A program made the position numbers and the translations under genes. Source: Mycolicibacterium moriokaense (lineage in GTDB: Bacteria; Actinomycetota; Actinomycetes; Mycobacteriales; Mycobacteriaceae). From it: a stretch of 64,000 nucleotides of DNA. Positions 55,437 to 63,804 of the stretch are shown in pieces (positions within the stretch are counted from its first letter, which is position 1; each line of letters opens with the position of its first letter). The stretch covers positions 99,782 to 163,781 of the forward strand of contig NZ_QJJU01000010.1 of the NCBI RefSeq assembly GCF_003201655.1, given 5' to 3'. The notes under the pieces were generated by a model, which was not told the origin of the DNA, searched no databases, and saw only the letters and a program-made list of their open reading frames with translations.

Positions 55437-57983
55437 GTGGCTTCAGAGCCTTCAGCGCTACCACTTGAGTTGAGACGCGCGCTCGGCACGGTCGGGCGCG
55501 TGCCGCGGCTGCTTGTGGCGTGCGACTACGACGGCACCATGGCCCCGATCGTCGCGAACCCCGACGATGCGCGCCCGCTCGCCGAGACAGCCGCGGCGCT
55601 GCGCGAACTGGCCGCCCTCCCGTCGACGACGGCAGCGCTGATCTCCGGCCGCGCGCTGCGCGACCTGGCGACACTGTCGAGGATGCCCGCCGAGGTCCAC
55701 CTTGTCGGCAGCCACGGTTCGGAGTTCGATACCGGTTTCGTCCACGCGATCGACGATGCGGCCAAGGCGCTGTTGGGCAGGATCAAGGACGCGTTGAGCG
55801 CGATCGCCGCAGAGTTCCCCGGCGTAGCCATCGAGATAAAGCCCGCAAGCGTCGCGCTGCACGTCCGCAACGCGGATCCCGCCGACGCACGAGAGGCGCT
55901 GGAGAAGGCGCACGCAGTCTCGCAACACTGGGACGCACAGATCACCGAGGGCAAGGCGGTCTTGGAGTTCGCGGTCATCCAGACGGACAAGGGGCAGGCG
56001 CTCGACATCCTGAGGCACCAAGAGGGCGCATCGGCGACGATATTCATCGGCGACGACGTCACCGACGAGAAGGCGTTTCGCCGGCTGCACGGACCCGACA
56101 TCGGCATCAAGGTCGGCGACGGCGACACCCTTGCCGGCTATCGCATCGAGTCGCCAGAAGAGGTGGCCGCGGTGCTGGACTGCCTCCTCGAGGCGCGCCG
56201 CACCTGGCTCTTGGGCGGGCACAGCACGCCGATCGAGCGGCTGACGATGCTGTCCAACTCCCACACCGTGTCGCTACTGACACCCGACGCCGACGTCGTC
56301 TGGATGTGCCATCCGCAGTCCGATTCGGCGGCCGTGTTCTCCCGACTGCTCGGCGATGTCACTGCGGGGCACTTCGCGATAGGTCCGCAGCGCGAGGCGC
56401 TGCCGCTCAGCCAGCGCTACGTCACCGGCACGATGACCGTCGAAACCCGTTGGGCCAGCTTGCTGGTCACCGACTACCTTTCGCACGACGTCGGTGCGGG
56501 CCGCACCGATTTGATTCGTGTCATCAGCGGGCAGGCCAAGGCGGTGGTCGAGTTCGCGCCGCGTCCCGAGTTCGCGCAGGCGCCCGTTCATCTGCGAGTC
56601 GACGAGGGCGGCCTGCGCGTGTTCGCGACCAACGATCCGATGGTGTTGCGGTCACCCGGCGTGCAGTGGGAGATCGTGCCCGACGGGATCCACCAGACCG
56701 CGCGGGCCGTCATCGACCCGTCCGAAGGGCCGTGTGTACTCGAGTTGCGGTGCGGCACGGAAGATTTGACGGAGAGCCCGGTGGACGCCGACTCAAGGCG
56801 CGAACGCGCGGAGAGTTACTGGAGCGACTGGAGTTCCACGCTGACCCTGCCGTCGCTGAAACCGGAGCTGATGAAGCGGTCGGCGCTGACGCTGCGCGGG
56901 CTTGTGCACGCCGACACCGGCGCGATCATGGCGGCGGCCACCACCTCATTGCCCGAGGAGATCGGCGGCGTCCGCAACTGGGACTACCGGTACTGCTGGA
57001 TTCGCGACGCCGCGATGACCGCGTCGGCACTGGTTTCGCTGGGCTCGATAGCCGAGGCCGAGGGCTACCTGAACTGGCTGCACGGTGTGATCGAGACGAT
57101 GCACGGCCCCGAACGGCTGCATCCGCTGTACGCGCTGTCGGGCGCGATCCTCGGCCCCGAGGCAGTGATCGACTCGCTGCCCGGCTACGCGGGGTCGCGT
57201 CCCGTTCGAGTCGGCAACGCCGCCAATGTCCAAGTGCAGCTGGACGTCTTCGGCCCCGTGGTGCAGCTGATCGCCGATCTCTGCAAGCGGCGGGTCTCCA
57301 ACGGTGTGAAGGACGCTCTGACGGATGCGGACTGGAATCTCGTCAGCGAGATGGTGTTCGCCGTCGAAAGCCGTTGGGTGGAGCCCGATCACGGCATCTG
57401 GGAGATCCGCGGCAATCCTCGCCATCACGTGTACTCCAAGGTGATGTGCTGGTTGACGGTGGATCGCGCTTTGAGGCTTGCCGCGGAGTTCGGCCGCGAG
57501 GCGCCGCCGGGATGGTCCACGCTGCGTGACGTGATCTCCAAGCAGGTGTGCGAGCGCGGCTGGAACGACGAGGTGAAGTCGTTCACCGCTGCCTACGACG
57601 GCACCGACCTCGACGCGGCCACGCTGCATATCGGGCTGTCCGGGTTGATCGACCCGGCCGATGAACGGTTCGCCGCCACAGTCGTCGCGACGGAGACCGA
57701 GCTGCGCAGCGGCGCAACGGTTTACCGGTATCATCGCGACGACGGGCTGCCAGGCACCGAGGGCGGCTTCCATCTATGCGCGGCGTGGCTGCTCGAGGCG
57801 TACCTATTGACGGACCAGCGCTCGCAGGCCGAGGCCCTGTTCGATCGGCTAGTCGCTGCGGCGGGGCCGACGGGGCTGTTGTCCGAGGAGTATGACCCGG
57901 TGGCCGAGCGCGCTCTTGGCAACCATCCGCAGGCGTACAGCCACATCGGGCTGCTGCGCTGCGCGCAACTACTCGACGGTTAA
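55437..57983 (+). CDS. Trehalose-6-phosphate phosphatase fused to a GH15 hydrolase
   Basis: The 848-residue protein joins an N-terminal HAD-type trehalose-phosphatase (about 1-245; nucleophile in ACDYDGTMAP near 28-37, and GDDVTDEKAF near 205) to a GH15 glucoamylase/trehalase module. The latter has a beta-sandwich at about 255-470 and an (alpha/alpha)6 barrel at about 480-848. Its hallmarks are GVRNWDYRYCWIRDA near 510, general acid Glu in GIWEIRGN near 656, and SEEYDPVAERALGNHPQAYSH near 815. The fusion could convert trehalose-6-phosphate via trehalose to glucose, or act on a related alpha-glucan. GTG 55437 lies 3 nt behind kstR. The activity of each half is unproven. Confidence 0.9.
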   Translation: MASEPSALPLELRRALGTVGRVPRLLVACDYDGTMAPIVANPDDARPLAETAAALRELAALPSTTAALISGRALRDLATLSRMPAEVHLVGSHGSEFDTGFVHAIDDAAKALLGRIKDALSAIAAEFPGVAIEIKPASVALHVRNADPADAREALEKAHAVSQHWDAQITEGKAVLEFAVIQTDKGQALDILRHQEGASATIFIGDDVTDEKAFRRLHGPDIGIKVGDGDTLAGYRIESPEEVAAVLDCLLEARRTWLLGGHSTPIERLTMLSNSHTVSLLTPDADVVWMCHPQSDSAAVFSRLLGDVTAGHFAIGPQREALPLSQRYVTGTMTVETRWASLLVTDYLSHDVGAGRTDLIRVISGQAKAVVEFAPRPEFAQAPVHLRVDEGGLRVFATNDPMVLRSPGVQWEIVPDGIHQTARAVIDPSEGPCVLELRCGTEDLTESPVDADSRRERAESYWSDWSSTLTLPSLKPELMKRSALTLRGLVHADTGAIMAAATTSLPEEIGGVRNWDYRYCWIRDAAMTASALVSLGSIAEAEGYLNWLHGVIETMHGPERLHPLYALSGAILGPEAVIDSLPGYAGSRPVRVGNAANVQVQLDVFGPVVQLIADLCKRRVSNGVKDALTDADWNLVSEMVFAVESRWVEPDHGIWEIRGNPRHHVYSKVMCWLTVDRALRLAAEFGREAPPGWSTLRDVISKQVCERGWNDEVKSFTAAYDGTDLDAATLHIGLSGLIDPADERFAATVVATETELRSGATVYRYHRDDGLPGTEGGFHLCAAWLLEAYLLTDQRSQAEALFDRLVAAAGPTGLLSEEYDPVAERALGNHPQAYSHIGLLRCAQLLDG

Positions 57984-57984
57984 C

Positions 57985-58008
57985 CCGCCCAAACGGACGT
58001 TTGGGCGG
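57985..58008. terminator. Bidirectional hairpin terminator
   Basis: CCGCCCAAAC and GTTTGGGCGG form a perfect 10-bp stem with a GGAC loop, starting 1 nt after the stop of the GH15 fusion. It has no U-tract; mycobacteria use such structures. The convergent LacI gene ends at 58050. Confidence 0.75.
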
Positions 58009-58049
58009 AAAAGGTCGAGTAGATCACGCCATTTCGTCGATCTCGGCGC

Positions 58050-59150
58050 CTAGGACGGTGGGCCCGCCGTGCGGCCGCGCACCACTTCGGTGTCGAGCAC
58101 GTCGATCACCGGCAGCCCGTCTCGCGGCGGGTTGTGCAGCAGCCGTCCGGCTCGGCGGCCCTTCTCCAAGCTCGGCTGCACGACGGTGGTAAGCCCGCGC
58201 CGCAATGCGTCTGGGACGCCGTCGAAGCCGGTCACCGTCATCTGGCCAGGCACATAAATTCCTCGCGCGCGCAGGTAGTCCATCGCCGACAGCGCGAGCA
58301 CGTCGGCCGTGCACATCAATGCCGTGATCCGGGGATTCGCCTCCAGCGCCACCTCGGCGGCAGCCCCGCCCGAGATCAGCAGGTGCTCGTAGGTCTCCAC
58401 CACGGTCAGTGACCCGGGATCAAGCCCCACGGCGGTCATCGCGTCGTACACGCCGTGAATGCGCTCGCGCTGCACGTGAAAATGCGGCGTCTGCACGCGT
58501 TCGGGGTCGGCGACCGCAGGCCTGGGACCGCCGTGCGGCCAGTCGCGGCCCAGGCGCATGGTGAGCAGGCCGATCTCCCGATGACCCAGTCCCACAACAT
58601 ATTCCGCAAGCTTGCGCATCGCGTTGCGGTCGTCGATACAGACCCGCGACGTGCCAGGCACATCCTTGGGCTGGTCGACGACGACGATCGGCAGATGTCG
58701 TTGCTGCACCACTGGCAGGTACGGGTCATCGTCGGAGGCGGAGTAGACGACGAAGCCGTCGACACCCGCTGCGAGCACGGCTGCCGAGCCGTCGCTGACG
58801 CTGCGGTTCGGCCCGACCGCCACCAGCAGCAGGCCCTGTCCCGCCTCCTCGCACGATTCGGCCAGGCCGGCAACGAAATCCAGCGCGGCCGGGTCTGAGA
58901 ACGAATAGTTGAGCGGCTCGGTGATCACCAGACCGACGGCGCCCGCCTTGCGGGTTCGCAGCGACCGCGCGACTGGGTCGGGTCCTGGGTAGCCCAGCCG
59001 TTTCGCGGTGGCAAGCACCCGCTCCCTAAGATCGGTCGACAGCTGATCCGGCCTGTTGTACGCGTTGGAGATGGTGGTCCGGGAGACCTTGAGCTCGGCT
59101 GCCAACGAGGCCAGGGTCGCACGCCGCCTGGGCGCGGGACTCCTCGACAT
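58050..59150 (-). CDS. LacI-family transcriptional regulator (Rv3575c-like)
   Basis: The 366-residue regulator has an N-terminal helix-turn-helix (LASLAAELKVSRTTISNAYN near residues 12-32), a YPGPDPVARSLRTRKAG hinge, and a periplasmic-binding-type effector domain of about 290 residues (GLVITEPLNYSFSDPAALD near 72). M. tuberculosis also has a LacI-type gene right after kstR (Rv3575c). It is convergent with the trehalose-phosphatase fusion, so that gene is a possible target. The effector is unknown, possibly a sugar such as trehalose. The ATG at 59150 is divergent from the ABC transporter operon. Confidence 0.85.
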   Translation of the reverse strand: MSRSPAPRRRATLASLAAELKVSRTTISNAYNRPDQLSTDLRERVLATAKRLGYPGPDPVARSLRTRKAGAVGLVITEPLNYSFSDPAALDFVAGLAESCEEAGQGLLLVAVGPNRSVSDGSAAVLAAGVDGFVVYSASDDDPYLPVVQQRHLPIVVVDQPKDVPGTSRVCIDDRNAMRKLAEYVVGLGHREIGLLTMRLGRDWPHGGPRPAVADPERVQTPHFHVQRERIHGVYDAMTAVGLDPGSLTVVETYEHLLISGGAAAEVALEANPRITALMCTADVLALSAMDYLRARGIYVPGQMTVTGFDGVPDALRRGLTTVVQPSLEKGRRAGRLLHNPPRDGLPVIDVLDTEVVRGRTAGPPS

Positions 59151-59258
59151 GCTCCCCGACGTTAGTGGATGGAATCCGTAGCGATAAGCGGCGCGCTTTG
59201 GTTGAGCTCACGGGACCAAGTCTGTAGCCCGCCGGTGCGCTCTGCGGCCGTGTCGTCT

Positions 59259-59270
59259 ATCGTTAACGAT
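59259..59270. promoter_or_regulatory. Perfect 12-bp palindrome in the LacI / transporter gap
   Basis: ATCGTTAACGAT is self-complementary. It lies in the divergent region and could be the operator of the LacI regulator or part of the metal-regulator site that follows at 59271. Confidence 0.5.
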
Positions 59271-59283
59271 AATGGTTTCCATT
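59271..59283. promoter_or_regulatory. Inverted repeat resembling a Zur/MntR-type metal box
   Basis: AATGG-TTT-CCATT with A/T-rich flanks lies 27 nt before the GTG of the metal-binding lipoprotein. Fur-family sites of actinobacteria have this type of palindrome. Zinc or manganese control is inferred from the downstream genes. Confidence 0.5.
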
Positions 59284-59309
59284 TCGCTTAAGTTCGTTCA
59301 GGAGGACTC

Positions 59310-60263
59310 GTGACTGCCCATGGCCGTATCCGGATCGGCACGATTGCCATCGCCGCATTCGCGACGGCGACCCTGCTGTTGGCGGGATGCAACTCCACCT
59401 CATCGAACGGGACGTCGACCACAGGCGCCGGGCCGACCACCAGCGCGGCAGCGGCGGGTCCCGTCAATGTGGTCGCGAGCTCGAACGTGTGGGGCGACAT
59501 CACCAAGCAAATCGGTGGCGACCACGTGAACGTGACATCGATTCTCTCCGATCCGAACGCCGATCCGCACCAGTACGAGGCCGATGCGAAGACTGGCGCC
59601 GCGATCAGCAAAGCCCAACTCGTCGTCGAGAACGGTTTGGGCTATGACGATTTCATGGACAAGCTGCTCGCCGCGTCCCCAAACGCCAACCGCACCGCGC
59701 TCAATGCCGCTGACGTCATGAAGATCTCGGGATCGGACGCCAACCCGCATATCTGGTACGACATCGCCAAAATCCCCGATGTCGCAACGGCAATCGCGGA
59801 TCAACTCCGCAAGCTCGATCCCGCCGACGCCGACGCATTCACCGCCAACGCGAAGACATTCACCGACAGCCTGACGCCTCTCACGGCCGGAATCGACAAC
59901 ATCAGGGCCAAGCATCCGAGCGCTCCCGTCGGCTACACAGAACGGGTGCCGGGTTATCTCGTCGAGGCGGCAGGTTTGAAGTTGGCAACCCCCGCGTCGT
60001 TCGCGCAATCGATCGAGGATGGCAACGACCCAAGCGTGGCTGACAACTCGGCCATGGACGCGGCTCTGACGGGCAAGACGATCAAGGTGCTGCTCTACAA
60101 CGGGCAGGTCACCAGCCCCGCGACCGATGCCGTCAAGCAGCTGGCACAATCCAGTGGGGTGCCGGTCGTCGGTGTGACCGAGACGCTCCCGCCGACGGAC
60201 AAGAACTTCCAGGCCTGGCAACTCCGTCAGATCAACGAGATCACGACTGCACTCGGAGGATAA
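59310..60263 (+). CDS. Metal ABC transporter substrate-binding lipoprotein (Mn/Zn type)
   Basis: The 317-residue lipoprotein starts at GTG 59310 behind AGGAGG. Its lipobox is LLLAGC (Cys27), and a Ser/Thr/Gly linker precedes the cluster A-I (ZnuA/PsaA) fold. Metal ligands can be mapped to DPHQYE (first His), NPHIWYD (second His), YTERVPGYLVEAAGL (Glu), and ETLPPTDK (Asp). A H-H-E-D set is typical of the manganese-type PsaA/MntC proteins, whereas ZnuA usually has three His. No His-rich loop is present. It would deliver Mn2+ or Zn2+ to the ATPase/permease encoded downstream. Confidence 0.88.
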   Translation: MTAHGRIRIGTIAIAAFATATLLLAGCNSTSSNGTSTTGAGPTTSAAAAGPVNVVASSNVWGDITKQIGGDHVNVTSILSDPNADPHQYEADAKTGAAISKAQLVVENGLGYDDFMDKLLAASPNANRTALNAADVMKISGSDANPHIWYDIAKIPDVATAIADQLRKLDPADADAFTANAKTFTDSLTPLTAGIDNIRAKHPSAPVGYTERVPGYLVEAAGLKLATPASFAQSIEDGNDPSVADNSAMDAALTGKTIKVLLYNGQVTSPATDAVKQLAQSSGVPVVGVTETLPPTDKNFQAWQLRQINEITTALGG

Positions 60264-60266
60264 AGC

Positions 60267-61109
60267 GTGGGCGAAAAGTCCGCGGAACCGACGGTCCGCC
60301 TCCGCGGGGCCAGCCTGGGATTTGGCGCTCGTCTCCTCTGGCAGAATCTCGACCTCACAGTGGCCCCCGGCGAGTTTGTCGCCGTCCTGGGTCCCAACGG
60401 AAGCGGCAAGACCTCCCTGGTCAAGGTGCTGCTCGGCTTGACCCCGCTGTCGTCGGGCTCGGTGGAGGTGTGCGGAGCACCACCCAAACGCGGCAGCAAC
60501 GTCATCGGCTATATCCCTCAGCAGCGAGGATTCGACCGCGACGTCCCAATCCGGGGAATCGACCTGGTTCGCCTCGGGCTCGACGGCCATCGGTGGGGCT
60601 TCCCGCTGCCCAATCCGCAACGACGACGCCTCGTGGACGCCGCCATCGCATCGGTCGGTGCGACGGAGTTCGCACAGGCGCCCGTCGGTCGGTTGTCGGG
60701 CGGTGAACAGCAACGGCTCCGCATCGCTCAGGCCTTGCTGGGCGACCCGAAAATAATGCTGTGCGACGAGGCGCTGCTGTCGCTGGACATCAAGCACCAG
60801 CGCGACGTGGTGGGGCTGATCGACAGCCGGCGCCGGGCGCTCAACGCCTCGGTGTTGTTCGTCACGCACGAGATCAATCCCATCCTGCCCGTCGTGGATC
60901 GCGTCCTCTATCTGGTCGGAACCCGGTGGGCGGTCGGGGCTCCCGACGAGGTGTTCACCAGTGCGAGGCTGTCCGACCTGTATCAAACCGACGTCGAGGT
61001 GCTCCGCGTGCGGGGTCGGATCGTCGTCGTGGGTCCACCGGACAGCCCGCACTCCGAAATCGGTAGCACGCACTACCACCACCTGCACGACGACGAGGTC
61101 GTGGAATGA
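60267..61109 (+). CDS. Metal ABC transporter ATP-binding protein
   Basis: The 280-residue ATPase has Walker A GPNGSGKTSL near residue 43, Q-loop YIPQQRGF near 84, signature LSGGEQQRLRI near 143, and Walker B KIMLCDEALLSLD near 161. The H-loop is FVTHEINP near 197. The usual DEP after Walker B reads DEA. The C-terminus THYHHLHDDE is rich in His and acidic residues, possibly a metal sensor. It starts at GTG 60267, 3 nt after the lipoprotein stop, and overlaps the permease by 4 nt. Confidence 0.9.
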   Translation: MGEKSAEPTVRLRGASLGFGARLLWQNLDLTVAPGEFVAVLGPNGSGKTSLVKVLLGLTPLSSGSVEVCGAPPKRGSNVIGYIPQQRGFDRDVPIRGIDLVRLGLDGHRWGFPLPNPQRRRLVDAAIASVGATEFAQAPVGRLSGGEQQRLRIAQALLGDPKIMLCDEALLSLDIKHQRDVVGLIDSRRRALNASVLFVTHEINPILPVVDRVLYLVGTRWAVGAPDEVFTSARLSDLYQTDVEVLRVRGRIVVVGPPDSPHSEIGSTHYHHLHDDEVVE

Positions 61110-62008
61110 CTTTGGCGGATTTCCTTGCTGAGGGTTTCGTCCAGCATGCGTTGATCGCGGCGACCCTCGTCGCGGTGACGGCAGGGCTGATTGGGCCGCT
61201 CGTCATCATGCGCGACCTCGCGTTTGCCGTGCATGGGACCGCCGAATTGGCGTTCACCGGTGCGGCGGCCGGCTTGCTGGTAGCCGACGATCCGCTGTTG
61301 GGTGCATTGCTGGGGTCGATCGTGGTAGCGACCGCCACGGGCTTGCTCGGGAATCGCGAACGGGAACGGAACTCCGCGATCGGGGTGATCCTGGCATTCG
61401 GCCTCGGTGTCGGTGTTTACCTGTTGTCCCTTTACAGAGGTTTCGCCACCGCTGCCACCAACATCCTGTTCGGACAGATATTCGGCGTCAGCCCGGGCCA
61501 GATCACGTTGCTCACCGGCATTGCAATCGGCGTCCTCATCGCGATGGCGTTGATGTACCGACCGTTGCTCTTCGCCTCGGTCGATCCCGAGCTGGCCCAG
61601 GCCCGCGGTGTCCGCACCCGCCTGGTCGGTTTGTTGTTCGTGTATGTGCTCGCCCTCACAGTTACCGAGGCCGCGCAGATCGTCGGGACGCTGCTGGTCT
61701 TGAGCCTCGCGATCACCCCGGCGGCAGCAGCGAGCCGGCTGAGCGCACGCACGCCAGTCGTGATCGCGATCTCGATCGCGTTCGCCTTGATCGCAGCGGA
61801 CGGCGGTCTGCTGCTGAGCCTCGTGCACTCCGATGTCAAGGCCAGCGTCTTCATCTCAACAATCAGCTTCACGTTCTACGTAATCGCTCGAGTAGCAGGC
61901 AAATTCGTCGTTCCCGCTCTCACCGCCCGTCATCGCAAGCGAGCGACCCGCGACGACGCGACGGCAGCGGACGACCCAGCTGATGCCCCTGCCGCTACGC
62001 AGACGTGA
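61106..62008 (+). CDS. Metal ABC transporter permease (ABC-3 family)
   Basis: The 300-residue permease has about eight transmembrane segments: N-terminal FVQHALIAATLVAVTAGLIGP and MRDLAFAVHGTAELAFTGAAAG near residue 33 with the conserved HGxAE region, and QIVGTLLVLSLAITPAAAA near 190. The hydrophilic C-terminal tail of about 25 residues is charged. It ends the three-gene operon (lipoprotein, ATPase, permease). A 164-nt gap follows, without an obvious terminator, before the acyl-CoA synthetase gene. Confidence 0.9.
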   Translation: MTLADFLAEGFVQHALIAATLVAVTAGLIGPLVIMRDLAFAVHGTAELAFTGAAAGLLVADDPLLGALLGSIVVATATGLLGNRERERNSAIGVILAFGLGVGVYLLSLYRGFATAATNILFGQIFGVSPGQITLLTGIAIGVLIAMALMYRPLLFASVDPELAQARGVRTRLVGLLFVYVLALTVTEAAQIVGTLLVLSLAITPAAAASRLSARTPVVIAISIAFALIAADGGLLLSLVHSDVKASVFISTISFTFYVIARVAGKFVVPALTARHRKRATRDDATAADDPADAPAATQT

Positions 62009-62172
62009 CACGCACGGTCCCAACAATCTCGTCAACCCGATCCGCAGTACACGTCGGTCGCTGGGCCATCCACGTCGCGTCGTGGCCCGGCTGATCCAGA
62101 TCCGCCTCCGATCGACGGCCGGGAAAGTAATGTTTGCCGGGAATCGATCGGCTCATATCCCGGGGGACAACG

Positions 62173-63801
62173 ATGAGCACCCTGACCACCTCACACTGGA
62201 TTCCTGACGGCAGCGGGCAGTCGCTGTTGGAGGGCGTAACGGTCGGCAGCCGGCTGCGCGAGATCGCAGCCGAGGTCCCCCATCGTGTCGCGCTGGTCGA
62301 GGGATTGCCGACGCCGGAGCGACGACAGTGGACGTATGCGAAGTTGCTCGCCGACGCCGAGTGCTGCGCTCGTCTCCTTTTGCGACACTTCGAACCGGGC
62401 GAACGCGTCGCAGTGTGGGCACACAACCTGCCCGAGTGGGTGCTGCTCGAGTACGGTGCCGCGCTCGCCGGCCTGACCTTGGTGACCGTCAACCCAAGCC
62501 TGCAGCCAGCCGAGGCGAGCTACATCCTCGGACAGTCGCGAGCGGCCGGGTTGTTCCTTGTGCCCGAGGTTCGCGGCAACCAGCTGCTGGAGCACGCCGA
62601 GACGATCCGAGACGATCTGCCCGAGCTGCGACACATCCTGCGTCTCGATCTGCTCGACGAGCTGATCGCCGGCACCGGCGAAGCCAACGTGACGCTGCCT
62701 GTGGTGAGCCCCGATGACCCCGCGCAGATTCAGTACACGAGTGGCACCACCGGGTTCCCCAAGGGAGTCATGCTGCGCCACAACAGCATCGTCAACAATG
62801 CCCGACTGTGGGTCGACCGGGTCGAGATCCCCGATGGCGTGGGCATGCTACAGCCAATGCCTCTGTTCCACACGGGTGGATGCGTGATGGGCGTGCTCGG
62901 AGCACTCGACCGGCGCGCGAAGCTGGTGCTCATGCCGATGTTCGAACCCGGTTTGTTCCTGGAGCTGGTCGAACTCGAGCGGCCCTGGTATGCGGGCGGG
63001 GTCCCGACGATGTTCATCGCCGCGATGGAGCACCCCGACATGTCGCGTCGCGATTTGTCGTCGTGGAAGTCGGCCGTGGCCGGCGGTTCCCAGGTGCCCG
63101 AGGCCCTGGTACGGCGGGTTGAGGACTCGTTGGGGGTCGACTTCACGATCATCTACGGCCAGACCGAGTGTTCTCCCGTCCTGACCAACAGCCGTCCGTC
63201 CGACAGCACGGAGGACAAGGGGTGCACCATCGGACAGCCGGTGCCGCACACCGAGATCCGGATCGTCGACCCAGCCACGCTGGAGACGGTGCCGATCGGC
63301 ACATCCGGGGAGCTCTGGGCCCGAGGGTATTTCACAATGCTCGGTTACTTCGATATGCCCGAGGCAACGGCCAAGACGCTGACCGCTGACGGGTGGGTGC
63401 GCACAGGCGACCTGGCGACGATGGACGAGCGCGGCTACTGCCGAATTGTCGGCCGGCTCAAGGACATGATCATCCGCGGCGGCGAGAACCTCTTCCCCGC
63501 CGAGATCGAAGAGGTCCTCTACCGCCATCCCGCCGTCGCCGAGGCGGCCGTCGTCGGCCTGCCCGACGAGCGCTGGGGCGAGGTCGTCGGCGCGTTCATC
63601 CGACCGCACGATCCCGCCGCGCCGCCGACGGTCGCCGAACTGCGAACGCACCTGCGTGCTTCGCTGTCACCGCAGAAGACGCCAACGAGCTGGTATGCCG
63701 TGGACGGCTACCCGCTCACCGGATCCGGAAAAGTCCAGAAGTTCGCCATTCGCGAGGCGTGGGAGAAGGGCGACCACACCGGCCACGAACTCGACGAATA
63801 G
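62173..63801 (+). CDS. Acyl-CoA synthetase, paralogue of the CAR-like adenylation domain
   Basis: The 542-residue ANL ligase starts at ATG 62173 with GGGGGA 5 nt upstream; the frame from 62134 has no such site. It has IQYTSGTTGFPKGVML near residue 184, GQTECSPVLT near 330, GWVRTGDLATMDERGY near 408, RLKDMIIRGGENLFPAE near 428, and SGKVQKFAIRE at the end. Along its length it resembles the first 540 residues of the enzyme at 17783 (for example SLLEGVTVG, RRQWTYAKLL and GERVAVWAHNLPEWV in the N-terminal part). A free carboxylate is presumably converted to acyl-CoA; the substrate is unknown. Confidence 0.87.
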   Translation: MSTLTTSHWIPDGSGQSLLEGVTVGSRLREIAAEVPHRVALVEGLPTPERRQWTYAKLLADAECCARLLLRHFEPGERVAVWAHNLPEWVLLEYGAALAGLTLVTVNPSLQPAEASYILGQSRAAGLFLVPEVRGNQLLEHAETIRDDLPELRHILRLDLLDELIAGTGEANVTLPVVSPDDPAQIQYTSGTTGFPKGVMLRHNSIVNNARLWVDRVEIPDGVGMLQPMPLFHTGGCVMGVLGALDRRAKLVLMPMFEPGLFLELVELERPWYAGGVPTMFIAAMEHPDMSRRDLSSWKSAVAGGSQVPEALVRRVEDSLGVDFTIIYGQTECSPVLTNSRPSDSTEDKGCTIGQPVPHTEIRIVDPATLETVPIGTSGELWARGYFTMLGYFDMPEATAKTLTADGWVRTGDLATMDERGYCRIVGRLKDMIIRGGENLFPAEIEEVLYRHPAVAEAAVVGLPDERWGEVVGAFIRPHDPAAPPTVAELRTHLRASLSPQKTPTSWYAVDGYPLTGSGKVQKFAIREAWEKGDHTGHELDE

Positions 63802-63804
63802 CCG

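Noticed and set aside
55520..57529. A 669-codon plus-strand frame inside the trehalose-phosphatase/GH15 gene
   Set aside because: It is an out-of-register frame of that gene, Arg/Ala-rich without motifs; the correct frame has both catalytic signatures.
59400..61088. A 562-codon open frame on the minus strand across the metal ABC genes
   Set aside because: It crosses two well-supported genes with lipobox and Walker motifs. Its translation is rich in Arg, Val, Asp and Gly and has no recognisable domain.
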